Assembly (NCBI GenBank): GCA_964547995.1 | Contig: CAZJRB010000023.1 | Location: 5,495 to 69,494, forward strand | Direction: 5' to 3' | Length of the DNA stretch: 64,000 bases | Source of the DNA: CAZJRB01 sp964547995 | Lineage (GTDB): Bacteria; Planctomycetota; Planctomycetia; Pirellulales; Thermoguttaceae | Position numbers and translations under genes: made by a program | The notes under the pieces: model-generated | Databases searched by the model: none | Told to the model about the DNA's origin: nothing | Seen by the model: the letters and a program-made list of their open reading frames with translations, nothing else | In this document: piece by piece, positions 25,735-34,656 of the stretch | Position numbering within the stretch: the stretch's first letter is position 1 | Layout: each line of letters opens with the position of its first letter

Positions 25735-27576
25735 ATGACCGACTACCAATCCTTCGCCGGCGAAATCAAGCGGCTCGACCGCTCGCTGACCGATCTGGAA
25801 CCGGTCGCGGCCCGTGTCGGCGTCGCCGCGCCGCAAGGCCGGGAGTGGTTCGACCTGCTGCAGAACAAGCTGCTGCCGCAGGTCGATACGGATCCGCTTC
25901 TGGTCGTGGGCATCGTCGGCGGAACGAACATCGGAAAGTCGGTCATCTTCAATCACCTTGCCGGCGAGGTGGCCAGCACGGCCAGCCCGTTGGCCGCCGG
26001 CACGAAACATCCCATCTGCCTGGTCCCGCCGGGCGTCGACGACCCCGCCGTGCTCGGCCGGCTCTTCGAGCAGTTCGAGCTGCGGCCGTGGACGACCCCC
26101 GACGATCCGCTCGGCGACTCGCCCGAGGACCGGCTCTTCTGGCGCGCCAGCGAGCGGATGCCGCCGCGGCTGCTGTTGCTCGATGCCCCCGACGTCGATT
26201 CCGACGTCGAGGTCAACTGGGAGCGTGCCCGGGCGATCCGCCAGGCGGCCGACGTCCTGCTCGCCGTCCTGACGCAACAGAAATACAACGACGCCGCGGT
26301 AAAGCAGTTCTTCCGCGCCGCCGTCGAGGCCGACAAGCCGATCGTCGTGCTGTTCAATCAGGTGGACCTCTATGCCGACCGCGAGTTCTGGCCGCAGTGG
26401 CTGGCGACTTTCCGCACAGCGACCGGCGCGGAGCCGGAATTGGTCTACGTGATTCCTTACGACCGCGAAGCGGTCAAGGAGCTTGCGTTGCCGTTCTACT
26501 CGGTGGGGCCCGACGGCCGCGAACTGCCAAAGGAGGGGACCAGCCTGCGCGACGAGATGGCCTCGCTGCACTTCGACGCGATCAAGATCCGCACGTTTCG
26601 CGGGGCCCTTTCGCGCGTGCTTGACGACGAACGGGGCCTCGGCGAATACCTCGGATCGATCCGCCGCGCGGCCGGTGAGTTCTCCGCCGCCGCCGGGGCA
26701 CTTTCCGCCACCGAAATGGCACGCGTCGCATGGCCGTCGCTCCCCGCCGGCGTGCTCGTCGACGAAATCCGCCAGTGGTGGAACACCGGACGCGCCGAGT
26801 GGTCCCGACGCATCCACGGCTTCTACCGCAAGCTTGGCCAAGGCGTCACCTGGCCGGTCCGCGCCGCCTGGGGAGCCATGACCGGACCCCGGGCCGATCC
26901 CCTGACACTGTTCCAACACCAGGAGCGCGAGGCCATCGTGCTGGCGGTCCAGAAAATGCTCGACGAACTCGACCGGCTTGCCCGGGTTGGCAACGAAACC
27001 CTGCGACCGCGGCTGATGCGGCTCCTCGGCGGCCGGGCACGCGAGTCCCTCCTGGAACACGTCCAACAAGCCCACGAACGGCTCCCCGCCGTCGACGACG
27101 ACTACCGGACGTTTCTGCAATCGGAATTGGACGCGTGGCGGGCAGGGAATCCGCGCGTGGTCCGCTTTCTCCAGTCGCTCGACCACGCCGCGGCCATCGC
27201 CCGTCCCGCCATCACCATCTCGCTGGCCGTCAGCGGGTTTGTCCTGGCGGGCGATCTGGTGGGCCAGGCCGCCGTCCAGGTCGCCGGCGACACGGCGGGC
27301 CAAATCGCCACCGAAGCCGCCATCGCCGGGGGAATCACCGGCGGCGGGGAGGCCGCACTGAGCACCGCCGGGGAAGGCATCCAGCAGGCCGCCGCAAGAC
27401 TCTTCACCCGCCTCCAGTCCGGCTACGCAAAAAAACGCGCCGACTGGCTCGCCGGTTGGCTCGAAGACGAACTCCTCGGCGGACTCCTGTCCGACCTCCG
27501 CTCCGGGGCAAAGGTCTCCGAGTGCGAAGCGTTCCGCGCGGTCGAACAGGCCGCCCGGACACTGACGTTGGGATGA
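25735..27576 (+). CDS. large GTPase, dynamin-/Era-like, with C-terminal membrane-binding region
   Basis: 613 aa from the ATG at 25735; ATG 25705 and an earlier frame opening are alternatives. The P-loop is GGTNIGKS (residues 62-69). The switch II-like segment is LLLLDAPDVDSD, and the G4 motif is NQVD near 208 instead of NKxD. Long helical regions follow, then a glycine- and alanine-rich hydrophobic stretch (AITISLAVSGFVLAGDLVG and AAIAGGITGGGEAAL) like the membrane-inserting part of bacterial dynamin-like or YcjX-type GTPases. The gene may act in membrane remodelling or stress response. It is probably co-transcribed with the small membrane protein 4 bp downstream. Confidence 0.72.
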   Translation: MTDYQSFAGEIKRLDRSLTDLEPVAARVGVAAPQGREWFDLLQNKLLPQVDTDPLLVVGIVGGTNIGKSVIFNHLAGEVASTASPLAAGTKHPICLVPPGVDDPAVLGRLFEQFELRPWTTPDDPLGDSPEDRLFWRASERMPPRLLLLDAPDVDSDVEVNWERARAIRQAADVLLAVLTQQKYNDAAVKQFFRAAVEADKPIVVLFNQVDLYADREFWPQWLATFRTATGAEPELVYVIPYDREAVKELALPFYSVGPDGRELPKEGTSLRDEMASLHFDAIKIRTFRGALSRVLDDERGLGEYLGSIRRAAGEFSAAAGALSATEMARVAWPSLPAGVLVDEIRQWWNTGRAEWSRRIHGFYRKLGQGVTWPVRAAWGAMTGPRADPLTLFQHQEREAIVLAVQKMLDELDRLARVGNETLRPRLMRLLGGRARESLLEHVQQAHERLPAVDDDYRTFLQSELDAWRAGNPRVVRFLQSLDHAAAIARPAITISLAVSGFVLAGDLVGQAAVQVAGDTAGQIATEAAIAGGITGGGEAALSTAGEGIQQAAARLFTRLQSGYAKKRADWLAGWLEDELLGGLLSDLRSGAKVSECEAFRAVEQAARTLTLG

Positions 27577-27580
27577 AAAG

Positions 27581-27853
27581 ATGACTGATGAAAACCCGTT
27601 CAAGTCGCCCGAGACCGGCGGACGCGAAACGCCGCAACGCCGCGAAAGCCAACGTCGGTGGCGGTGGAGAGTCGCGCTGATCACGAACCTCTTTTTTGCG
27701 AGCCTGATGGTTTTCGTGGGCGTGATGATGCTGGCCGGCTCGCTGTCGGTTGCCGACGGCCGTCCGTGGGCCTCGATCGGGGCCTTCTTGATCCTCGCGG
27801 CAATCGGATACGTCGTCATGTTCCTTTTCGGACCCAATCGCTATCGGAAGTAG
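27581..27853 (+). CDS. small membrane protein, unknown
   Basis: 90 aa. A polar Arg-rich N-terminus (TPQRRESQRRWRWRVAL) precedes two hydrophobic segments separated by a short loop (ADGRPW). The start NPFKSPET is a frequent opening of planctomycete small membrane proteins. It starts 4 bp after the GTPase stop. No family recognised. Confidence 0.65.
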   Translation: MTDENPFKSPETGGRETPQRRESQRRWRWRVALITNLFFASLMVFVGVMMLAGSLSVADGRPWASIGAFLILAAIGYVVMFLFGPNRYRK

Positions 27854-27888
27854 TGGATGGTGGATAGGGCGTGATGTTTGAACAAAAG

Positions 27889-27909
27889 CCCCGGCATTGC
27901 ATGCCGGGG
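27889..27909 (+). repeat. palindrome with TGC loop
   Basis: CCCCGGCAT-TGC-ATGCCGGGG is a perfect 9-bp hairpin with a 3-nt loop, preceded by AAAAG. Its flanks (AAAAGCCCC...GCATT) resemble the outer arms of the 105-bp element at 17167. It sits after two plus-strand genes and could also help end transcription, but no T-run follows. Confidence 0.8.
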
Positions 27910-27967
27910 GTCGCGTTCCCGGATGATTGACGATCGGTTCGGCACTCTGCAAAATCACGCGAGAATT

Positions 27968-28050
27968 TCTGCGGACTCCGCGCCTCTGCGTGAGATCCCC
28001 CGCCGGGAGACACCGTTTGCAACCCGCCTCCGCTTTTGCTACCATGATCG
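27968..28050 (+). repeat. dispersed 83-bp repeat, copy A
   Basis: This segment recurs on the opposite strand at 49979-50059 with about six differences and a 2-nt gap. It starts TCTGCGGACTC and ends ACCATGATCG. It lies in the leader of the sulfatase gene, so it may have brought or displaced regulatory sequence. Confidence 0.88.
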
Positions 28051-28092
28051 GATCGCGAGATTGCCCACTCTACTTTGACGGAGGAACCCCCA

Positions 28093-29844
28093 ATGAGAAC
28101 CCAACTCACGATCGTTCTTGTCTTGCTCGTATTTTCCGTGCTGGCCATCTCCGGCACTCCGGCGGCGGCCAAAGACGCCCCGCGGCCGAATATTATTTTG
28201 ATTATGTCGGACGACATGGGCTACAGCGACATCGGCTGCTACGGCAGCGACGTCGATACGCCGGTGCTCGACGGGCTGGCGAAGGACGGGCTGCGGTTTA
28301 CGCAGTTTTATAATACGGCCCGCTGCTGCCCCACCCGGGCGTCGCTCATGACCGGGCTCTACATGCACCAGGCGGGCGTGGGACACATGATGAACGACCG
28401 CGGCCAGGACGGCTACCGCGGCAACCTGAACAAGCGGTGCGTCACCATCGCCGAGGCCCTGAAGCCGGCCGGGTACGCCACCTACATGGCCGGCAAATGG
28501 CACGTCACCAAGGAGACCCGCCCGGACGGCCCGAAGTTCAACTGGCCCTTGCAGCGCGGCTACGACCGGTTCTACGGCACGATCCACGGCGCCGGCAGCT
28601 TCTACGACCCGAACACGCTGACCCGCGACAACACGATGATCTCGCCCTACGCCGATCCCGAGTACAAACCCAAGACGTTTTACTACACCGACGCGATCAA
28701 CGACCACGTGGTCCGCTACATCGCCGAGCATAAAGACCGGGCGGGCAAGAAGCCGTTCTTCATCTACGTCGCCCACACGGCCGCCCATTGGCCCATGCAC
28801 GCGCTGCCCGAAGACATCGCCAAGTACAAAGGCAAGTTCGACGAGGGCTACCGAGCGATCCGCGAGAAGCGGTTCAAGCGGATGAAGGAACTCGGCGTGA
28901 TCGAGGACCATTGGAAGCTGTCGCCGCAGGCCGAGCAGTGGGCCAACGTGCCCGACGAAAACAAGGAGTGGGAGGCACGCTGCATGGAGGTCTACGCCGC
29001 GATGATCGACCGCATGGACCAGGGCATCGGGCGGATCGTCGCCGAACTGAAGAAGCAGGGCATGCTCGACAACACGCTGATCTTCTTCTTGCAGGACAAC
29101 GGCGGATGTGCCGAGGGGATGGGCCGCCGCGGCGGCGATCGCAAGCGGGCCGACAAGCCGAGCCTCCCGCCGATGGACCCGGCCGCCTTGCAGACGGGCA
29201 TGATCCCGCGCCAGACCCGCGACGGCTGGCCGGTGTTGCAGGGTACCGGCGTCATGCCCGGTCCGGCCGATACGTATCACGGCTACGGCCGCGGCTGGGC
29301 CAATGTGTCGAACACCCCGTTCCGCGAGTACAAGCACTGGGTCCATGAAGGCGGCATCTCGACGCCGCTGATCGCCCATTGGCCCGCCGGCATCAAGCGC
29401 CGCGGCGAGTTGGAACACCAGCCGAGCCACCTGATCGACATCATGGCCACGTGCGTCGACCTGGCCGGGGCCGAGTATCCCAAGAAGGTCGGCGACAACG
29501 AGATCCAGCCGATGGAAGGCACGAGCCTCGACCCGGCCTTCAAGGGCAAAAAACTCGACCGCAAGGGGGCGATCTACTGGGAGCACGAAGGCAACCGGGC
29601 CGTCCGACTCGGCAAGTGGAAGCTCGTGGCCAAGGGCCGCACCGGGCCGTGGGAACTCTACGACATGGAAGCCGATCGCTCGGAAATGAACAACCTCGCC
29701 GAAAAGCAGCCTGACCGCGTCAAGGAAATGTCCGACCTATGGACCGCCTGGGCCCAGCGCGCCAACGTCCTGCCGTGGCCCGGCAGCCGCAAGCCGAAGA
29801 AAAAGCCCGCCAAGAAGCCCGATGCAAAGAAGGACAAGAAGTAG
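28093..29844 (+). CDS. secreted Cys-type sulfatase
   Basis: 583 aa from the ATG at 28093, preceded by GGAGGAA. A signal peptide covers about residues 1-26 (hydrophobic run LTIVLVLLVFSVLAI, then GTPAAAK). The metal-site start is PNIILIMSDDMGYSDIGCYG, and the sulfatase signature is C78-C-P-T-R82 followed by ASLMTG, where Cys78 would be oxidised to formylglycine. GKWHVTKE and the later HEGGISTPLIAHWP are typical arylsulfatase segments. It should cleave sulfate esters from polysaccharides outside the cytoplasmic membrane. A radical-SAM maturase at 61218 could activate it. The tail is Lys-rich (KPKKKPAKKPDAKKDKK). Confidence 0.93.
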   Translation: MRTQLTIVLVLLVFSVLAISGTPAAAKDAPRPNIILIMSDDMGYSDIGCYGSDVDTPVLDGLAKDGLRFTQFYNTARCCPTRASLMTGLYMHQAGVGHMMNDRGQDGYRGNLNKRCVTIAEALKPAGYATYMAGKWHVTKETRPDGPKFNWPLQRGYDRFYGTIHGAGSFYDPNTLTRDNTMISPYADPEYKPKTFYYTDAINDHVVRYIAEHKDRAGKKPFFIYVAHTAAHWPMHALPEDIAKYKGKFDEGYRAIREKRFKRMKELGVIEDHWKLSPQAEQWANVPDENKEWEARCMEVYAAMIDRMDQGIGRIVAELKKQGMLDNTLIFFLQDNGGCAEGMGRRGGDRKRADKPSLPPMDPAALQTGMIPRQTRDGWPVLQGTGVMPGPADTYHGYGRGWANVSNTPFREYKHWVHEGGISTPLIAHWPAGIKRRGELEHQPSHLIDIMATCVDLAGAEYPKKVGDNEIQPMEGTSLDPAFKGKKLDRKGAIYWEHEGNRAVRLGKWKLVAKGRTGPWELYDMEADRSEMNNLAEKQPDRVKEMSDLWTAWAQRANVLPWPGSRKPKKKPAKKPDAKKDKK

Positions 29845-29962
29845 TCGCCTCGACCATCCAGGTTTCCGGGAGAAATCCGCCCCGAACGCTTGTTAGTGCC
29901 GCCAAATTGAGTTATCCTATATAGTGCTTGGGGCTGATTTCCGCAAATAGTGGAATGGGAAC

Positions 29963-30196
29963 ATGATTCGAGCATACGACGAAATTGTCGAGTTCATTGC
30001 GGGCGGCACTACGCCCGACTCCGTTGCACAATTCGAACCTTCCCAGCAGACCAAGGACTACGTCGCGGACCTGATCCACAAGGAGAAGACGACCGGCTTG
30101 ACGCCGGAGGAATCGTCCGAACTCGATCACTTCATGAAACTTGAACATCTTATGCGGCTCGCTAAGGCCCGTGCTCGGACGCTCTGCTCACAATGA
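29963..30196 (+). CDS. small protein preceding HNH nuclease
   Basis: 77 aa, acidic N-terminal half and basic end (MRLAKARARTLC). The pattern IRAYDEIVEFIAGGTTPDSV, then GLTPEESSELDHFMKLEHLM, is one I recall from small genes directly upstream of HNH genes in cyanobacteria and planctomycetes. It overlaps the HNH gene by 4 bp (ATGA). It could be an antitoxin or accessory factor, but no domain proves this. Confidence 0.7.
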   Translation: MIRAYDEIVEFIAGGTTPDSVAQFEPSQQTKDYVADLIHKEKTTGLTPEESSELDHFMKLEHLMRLAKARARTLCSQ

Positions 30197-30641
30197 CAAC
30201 CTACGTTGCTGCCGACCTGCGCCGACTCGTCGAATTGCGGGCAAATCATCTGTGCGAATACTGTCTGATCCACGCAGATGACACGTATCTCGGATGCCAG
30301 GTCGATCACGTCATCGCGGAGAAACATGGCGGTGCAACCGACGCCGACAATCTGAGCTACGCTTGTACGTTCTGCAATCGCTCCAAGGAACGGAAATCGG
30401 GTCCATCGCGCCGAGCACCGGTGAATTCACGCGGTTCTTCAATCCGCGCACGGACCGGTGGGCGGATCATTTTACCTTGAATGGGGTCGCGATCGAACCT
30501 CGCACACCCGTTGGCGAAACAACAGCAAGAATACTCGGCTTCAATGAACCTGAACGTATTCTGGAGCGTGAGGCGATTCGGAACATCGGAAGGTATCCAC
30601 CCAAAGAAGCGATAGAACGCCTGACCGAAAGCGATACATAG
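30193..30641 (+). pseudogene. HNH endonuclease, frameshifted
   Basis: The first frame (30193-30480) begins MTTYVAADLRRLVELRANHL and contains CEYC, the HNH His in CQVDHVIAEKHGG, an Asn in DNLSYACTFCN, and a second CxxC. After TFCNRSK it turns into unrelated residues. The other frame, from about 30387 to 30641, continues naturally as GTEIGSIAPSTGEFTRFF and on to GFNEPERILEREAIRN, the usual C-terminal half of this family. One G is missing in AAGGAACGG (30385-30393), where AAGGGAACGG would restore the protein of about 149 aa. The loss may be real or a homopolymer sequencing error. Confidence 0.82.
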
Positions 30642-31070
30642 CTGGGGTCGTTCGCCCGACTACACAGTACTTAGGCTAAGCAGTGTAACAGATCGGGCGA
30701 GCACTGTACTACTAACCTCAAACATCGTTAAAAACTTCACAAAGGTTTCAGTAGTGTTGACGTAACTTCATTTCGGACAATGAGTTACGACTGCGATTGT
30801 AAGTGGAGCTTTGGTTGCGGCCAGGGCCGCGCTGGGAAGTGTGAGATATCTCCAGACTTCATCAAGATTCAGGCAGAAGCGGCCCGTCTGGACGTTCTCG
30901 ATCGGCACGTGACACGGCAAGCCAGGGACACAAACTCGGCCATCGTTTTGGTATTCCAATCGGCGCTAAGATGGGGTGCAAAACGCTAGGCTTTGTTTTG
31001 AAACTGGTATTGTCCGATTTCACGGTTTCGGGCATCATTCGCGTCTTTCCGGTTACAAGGAGGCGAAACG
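30642..31070 (+). other. 429-bp stretch without a supported gene
   Basis: One 69-codon open frame (30780-30989) carries QISPDFIKIQAEAAR-like sequence but no recognisable domain. The last 80 bp before 31071 are likely the left flank of an IS5-type element; AGGAGG just before the transposase ATG is its ribosome binding site. No tRNA or clear terminator seen. Confidence 0.5.
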
Positions 31071-31313
31071 ATGCCGCGACATGGATTGTCCGACGAAGAA
31101 TGGGCTGTCATCGAGGAACTGTTTCCCCCACCGAAGCGCACTGGCCGTCCGCCAATGCCAGCCCGGCAGGCCTTCGACGGGGTCTGCTGGATATTGCGGT
31201 CGGGCGCCCCGTGGCGCGACTTGCCCGAGGAACTGGGACCCTGGGAGACCGTGTATGCGCATTTCAATCGCTGGTCATCGGACGGCACGTTAGCCCAAGT
31301 TACGCAGTTGTGA
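31071..31313 (+). pseudogene. IS5-family transposase fragment (DUF4096 N-terminal region)
   Basis: 80 codons. PRHGLSDEEWAVIEELFPPP, GRPP, then GVCWILRSGAPWRDLPEELG and WETVYAHFNRWSSDGT are the standard N-terminal part of IS5-group transposases. After DGTL the frame passes into an inserted inverted-repeat element (31291-31566) and stops. The catalytic DDE half is absent, so the transposase is inactive. A ribosome binding site AGGAGG is intact. Confidence 0.88.
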
Positions 31314-31566
31314 GGGACGATTCGTTGGTAGCAAAGGACTTACGTTCATTTTTGGGCCGTTTGTTTCACTACATTTGAACAACTCCGCGATCAGCAACCG
31401 CTCATCTGGTGAAGGATTGCCGTATCTGAGGTTTCGGACAAGACCACTCGCGCATTTTTTCCACTACATCGCAATCTGGCTGAAAAACGACCGATATCCT
31501 TGGACTTACGTCTCGCTAAGCAGATGAAGTGGCCCAGAATCGGTCCGAACAGCGTAACTTGGGCTA
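31291..31566 (+). mobile_element. 276-bp TA-flanked inverted-repeat element (MITE-like)
   Basis: Perfect 15-bp terminal inverted repeats, TAGCCCAAGTTACGC at 31291-31305 and its complement at 31552-31566, bound a 276-bp AT-richer segment. Each end begins with TA, which fits the TA target-site duplication of IS630/Tc1-mariner elements. It has no transposase gene and interrupts an IS5-type transposase. Family assignment rests only on the TA ends. Confidence 0.78.
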
Positions 31567-31600
31567 GAAGCGCCCGGCCGGCTGAACCGGGCGCTTCTTT
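31566..31600. terminator. rho-independent terminator, usable on both strands
   Basis: A 12-bp stem AGAAGCGCCCGG (31566-31577) pairs with CCGGGCGCTTCT (31587-31598) around a 9-nt loop, followed by TT. The minus strand gives the same stem ending TTCT. It stands at the right boundary of the 276-bp element and downstream of the lysine-rich gene on the minus strand. Confidence 0.8.
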
Positions 31601-31657
31601 CTCGTCATGGCATACCAAATCCTAGGACTTGGTAAGTTCTTGTGGAAGGCTACGGGC

Positions 31658-31846
31658 TCACTTTTTCTTTTTGGCCTTCTTCCTCTTCTTGGCCTTCTTC
31701 TTGGTAGTCTTCTTCGCGGCCTTCTTTCTCTTCTTGGCCTTCTTCTTGGTAGTCTTCTTCGCGGCCTTCTTTCTCTTCTTGGCCTTCTTCTTGGTAGTCT
31801 TCTTCGCAGCCTTCTTCTTCGCAGCCCTCTTCTTCTTTTTGGCCAC
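31658..31846 (-). CDS. histone H1-like lysine-rich protein
   Basis: 62 aa with a GTG start and AGGAG upstream. It consists almost only of Lys, Ala, Thr and Arg. Three tandem 15-residue units AAKKTTKKKAKKRKK make up most of it, encoded by three nearly identical 45-bp DNA repeats. Such H1-like tails bind DNA non-specifically and compact chromatin. It could be a stand-alone nucleoid protein or the tail of a broken larger gene. The strong bidirectional terminator downstream supports an expressed unit. Repeat number may vary between strains. Confidence 0.75.
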   Translation of the reverse strand: MAKKKKRAAKKKAAKKTTKKKAKKRKKAAKKTTKKKAKKRKKAAKKTTKKKAKKRKKAKKKK

Positions 31847-33092
31847 CTCACGTCTCCTATTAACGAGTTGGGCGACATCCCTACCCGACTCCAGGCTGGG
31901 ACCAGAGCCCGGCCGGATGATCGCCAGAGGAACAAAACAACGAAACCGCCGACATCCTGTCTCCGATGCACCGAAATATGTCGCCGTTCGTTTCCATCTT
32001 CAGAGTCGAGATTCCCACTTTCCTCAGGAACCTCTACTCGCCGGAGTCCCCACAAGGGCCCCAACTACCCAACAATCTAACAATCCAAGAAATCGTTGCA
32101 AGTGCAATTTTGGTTTGGTGGAAAACGTATTCTTTGTTTTTGGGTGGCCCATCGAGCAGAATCGCGACCTCCGGCAACGCACTCCGGGGGACTTTATGCG
32201 TGCCGAATAGCTCGCCGATGCTTCACGCAGCAGTGTCCTCTTATGGCACCACGCTCGTCTGATCCAGGAGAAGCCCATGCGTTTTCTGAAATGGCTTTGT
32301 ATCCTTCCCGGTTTGTGGAAGAATACCGCGAGTACGGGCTCCCCGACGAGGATGCGGGGTCGCGGCGCCGGAGAATACAGGCGTATTACAAGCGTCAGCA
32401 TTCCCAACTTGTCTCCACCCCGAAGGCCATAAGGTGTTGATATGGCAAGAGTTACGAATAGAGCAAACACGGGGTTGGGGCGAATTGATATTGAAGATCG
32501 TCAACGAATCCACGTTGAATTATCGCGCTTCGAGCATACTGTTCCACCGTACCTGTGTAACGGTTTCGGGGTATTTTCGGGTACGTACGTCAGTCAGGCT
32601 TTTGCGCACGGACCAAGGAAGGAAAGACCGACTGGCCAAGCAAAATCGTGCCTTGGAAGAAAGATAGCCAACCACCGGCGCGATACCGCGTCGCCTCCGC
32701 TCGTGATGTCTGGAAATAGCGTACCCAGGTCGGCCTCATCACATGAAAAAACTTTTTCCGGTCGGCCAAAGTTCCTGCCAAGAAAGTGTCTGGAAACCTG
32801 GCCCACAATGCGGATAATCATGCCAAAGGCACAGGACACGAAACAACCTCACGGCATCATCTGCCGGGCAGATGCACGTCAAGGGATTGACAAACCTCGG
32901 TTTTTTACCCTTTCCGTCATAGTCATAGTTTCCGGCCCGCTATTTGTCGGGAATTTCGGGATCGAACGGCCCCGTTTCGGCCGTCGCCCCCATCTGTCAT
33001 AGCGCGATCACGATGCCGCCCGCTGCGGTCATCAGCACGCCGACCAAACTGTCGTTGGGGCGAGACCCCAGCATATGGTACAATGACTGTAG
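31847..33092 (+). other. 1.25-kb stretch without a supported gene
   Basis: Open frames up to 186 codons (for example 32442-33002, plus strand) show no domain, no membrane pattern and lower-GC, irregular codon use. The base composition is less GC-rich than the flanks, and the stretch follows two mobile-element remnants, so it looks like decayed or acquired DNA. No tRNA, hairpin terminator or repeat of note was recognised. Confidence 0.55.
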
Positions 33093-34160
33093 ATGCTGCG
33101 TAGCCTGCCCTTTCTGGGGATATCCGTCGTGGACCCACCAAGCCAGATCGTTCATGCGATGCCGGCCGACCAGCCGCTGGGGGCCCATCAGGTTGCCTCG
33201 CGACTCTTCCCGGCCTATACAATCGACGGCGGAAACGTCCACCTGGCCGGTTGCTCGCTCGATGACCGGCTCTTTGTACGAATCGAGTTCGCCGACGGGG
33301 AGCAATCCTTGCAGATGTACGTCGATTCCGACGGGCGTGAAGTCGAGCCCGCCATGATCGAGTCACTCGGCATGGATAAACTCGATAAGCTGGAAAAACC
33401 GCCCCAGGAGTTCAAAGCGGAAGTCACCCGGCTGCTGCTAGCCGGCGGGCGGCGGGCGGCCGAGCGGCTCCCCGCGGTGATCGTGCCGGAACCCACCGCG
33501 ATGACGGCAATCTGGTGCAAGTACGCGGAGGGCAAGTTGCGTTTTACGATCGGCCCCGCCACGGCTGACCTCCCCTTTTCCGGTTGGGCCCGCACGATCG
33601 AACCGCCGCCGTTTGTCTGTCCGGCGACGGGCGAAGAGACCTATCACCTGGCTGCCAGCGACGCCGGCCGGATCGGTGCGGCGGAGAAGATCGAGGTTTG
33701 CGAGGAGACGGGCAGTCGCCGTCTGCCGGACGAATTGGCCACCTGTGCGGCGACCGGCAAACGCGTCGTCCCCGAATTGCTTCAGGAGTGTCCCATCAGC
33801 GGCGATCTCGTGTTGAACGGGGAATTGGCTCCGTGCCGCGTCTGCGGCGAAAAGGTCTCGCGGGCGACGCTGCGCCGGAATGTCTGCGAAGCGTGCCGAA
33901 ACCTCAGGCGGGTAAACAAGGCCGATCCGCGAATGGCCCTCTTGCTCGACGAGCACCCTGCCCTGGACGGCTGGCACAACTGGCGGATCTCGGAGACCGC
34001 AACGGTTTACGTTCTCACGGCCGGCCGGCTCAAGCGATTGTTGGTCGTCCTTGACAAGGAATCGCTCGAATTGAAACGCCTGGCAACGGCTAGCCGGTTT
34101 CTCCCACGGTGGAAGGTAGTCGAGCCTTCGCTGCACGACTTCGCAGTGAAAGCATCGTAA
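33093..34160 (+). CDS. cysteine-rich protein with repeated CxxTG-type motifs, unknown
   Basis: 355 aa from ATG 33093; a GTG at 33129 (VDPPSQIVHAMPADQPLGAH) is an alternative start. The N-terminal half has no recognisable domain. From about residue 170 come CPATGEE, CEETGSR, CAATGKR and CPISGD, then a true zinc-ribbon-like CRVCGE...CEACR. This suggests repeated small metal-binding or treble-clef-like units. No signal peptide or membrane segment is seen. Its 3' end overlaps the convergent gene at 34090 by 71 bp. Function unknown. Confidence 0.68.
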   Translation: MLRSLPFLGISVVDPPSQIVHAMPADQPLGAHQVASRLFPAYTIDGGNVHLAGCSLDDRLFVRIEFADGEQSLQMYVDSDGREVEPAMIESLGMDKLDKLEKPPQEFKAEVTRLLLAGGRRAAERLPAVIVPEPTAMTAIWCKYAEGKLRFTIGPATADLPFSGWARTIEPPPFVCPATGEETYHLAASDAGRIGAAEKIEVCEETGSRRLPDELATCAATGKRVVPELLQECPISGDLVLNGELAPCRVCGEKVSRATLRRNVCEACRNLRRVNKADPRMALLLDEHPALDGWHNWRISETATVYVLTAGRLKRLLVVLDKESLELKRLATASRFLPRWKVVEPSLHDFAVKAS

Positions 34161-34656
34161 CAGTCAGAGCCAAACCCAACAGGCCGACCACCACGATCGT
34201 ACCCATCCATATTCGATATCGAAGGCGCCAAATGGGATACTTGGGGCTTTGTGGAATCGGTCGGGGATCGAGGCCCTTGTCACGCATCAGTCTCCAGTTG
34301 CTCCAGACCATCCGGGGTGGCAGGGTCTTCGCGGATTCGCGGATTTCGTTTGCACGAGGCAGGGTGCGGAGCCTGGGCCGGATGAAAAACAACCAGCTTC
34401 CCGTACCGGTTGCCAACAGTAGGATCACGACGCCCAACAGGGCCAACCCCTCATACGCCCCCCAGCTTCGTCTCTCAGCCTCGTCTCTGCGGACCTCCCC
34501 GGGCTCCGGTTCGGCCTTATCGAGGCGTTTGACTTGCACAAGCGAGGGGACTTCCAACGAGGCGCCGCACGTGCAGGAAATCGTCTGCCCGGCCTGACGG
34601 GGCTCCACCGCGATCTTCTGCCCACACGAGCAAGGCAACAAGTATTTGGCGTTCAC
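34090..34656 (-). CDS. zinc-ribbon membrane protein, unknown
   Basis: 188 aa with a GTG start. The N-terminus CSCGQKIAVEPRQAGQTISC, then TCGASLEVP, is a short zinc-ribbon of the kind often found at the start of planctomycete membrane proteins. Two hydrophobic segments follow (ALLGVVILLLATGTGSWLFF and IVVVGLLGLALTVTML). It overlaps the convergent plus-strand gene by 71 bp at its 3' end. Function unknown. Confidence 0.68.
   Translation of the reverse strand: MNAKYLLPCSCGQKIAVEPRQAGQTISCTCGASLEVPSLVQVKRLDKAEPEPGEVRRDEAERRSWGAYEGLALLGVVILLLATGTGSWLFFIRPRLRTLPRANEIRESAKTLPPRMVWSNWRLMRDKGLDPRPIPQSPKYPIWRLRYRIWMGTIVVVGLLGLALTVTMLSLRSRAAKARLPSTVGETG

Noticed and set aside
31966..32470. Short overlapping frames with text-like peptides on both strands
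   Set aside because: Mutually overlapping on opposite strands, none with family features.
32442..33002. 186-codon plus-strand frame in the gene-poor stretch
   Set aside because: No domain, odd composition, no ribosome binding site; not reported as a gene.
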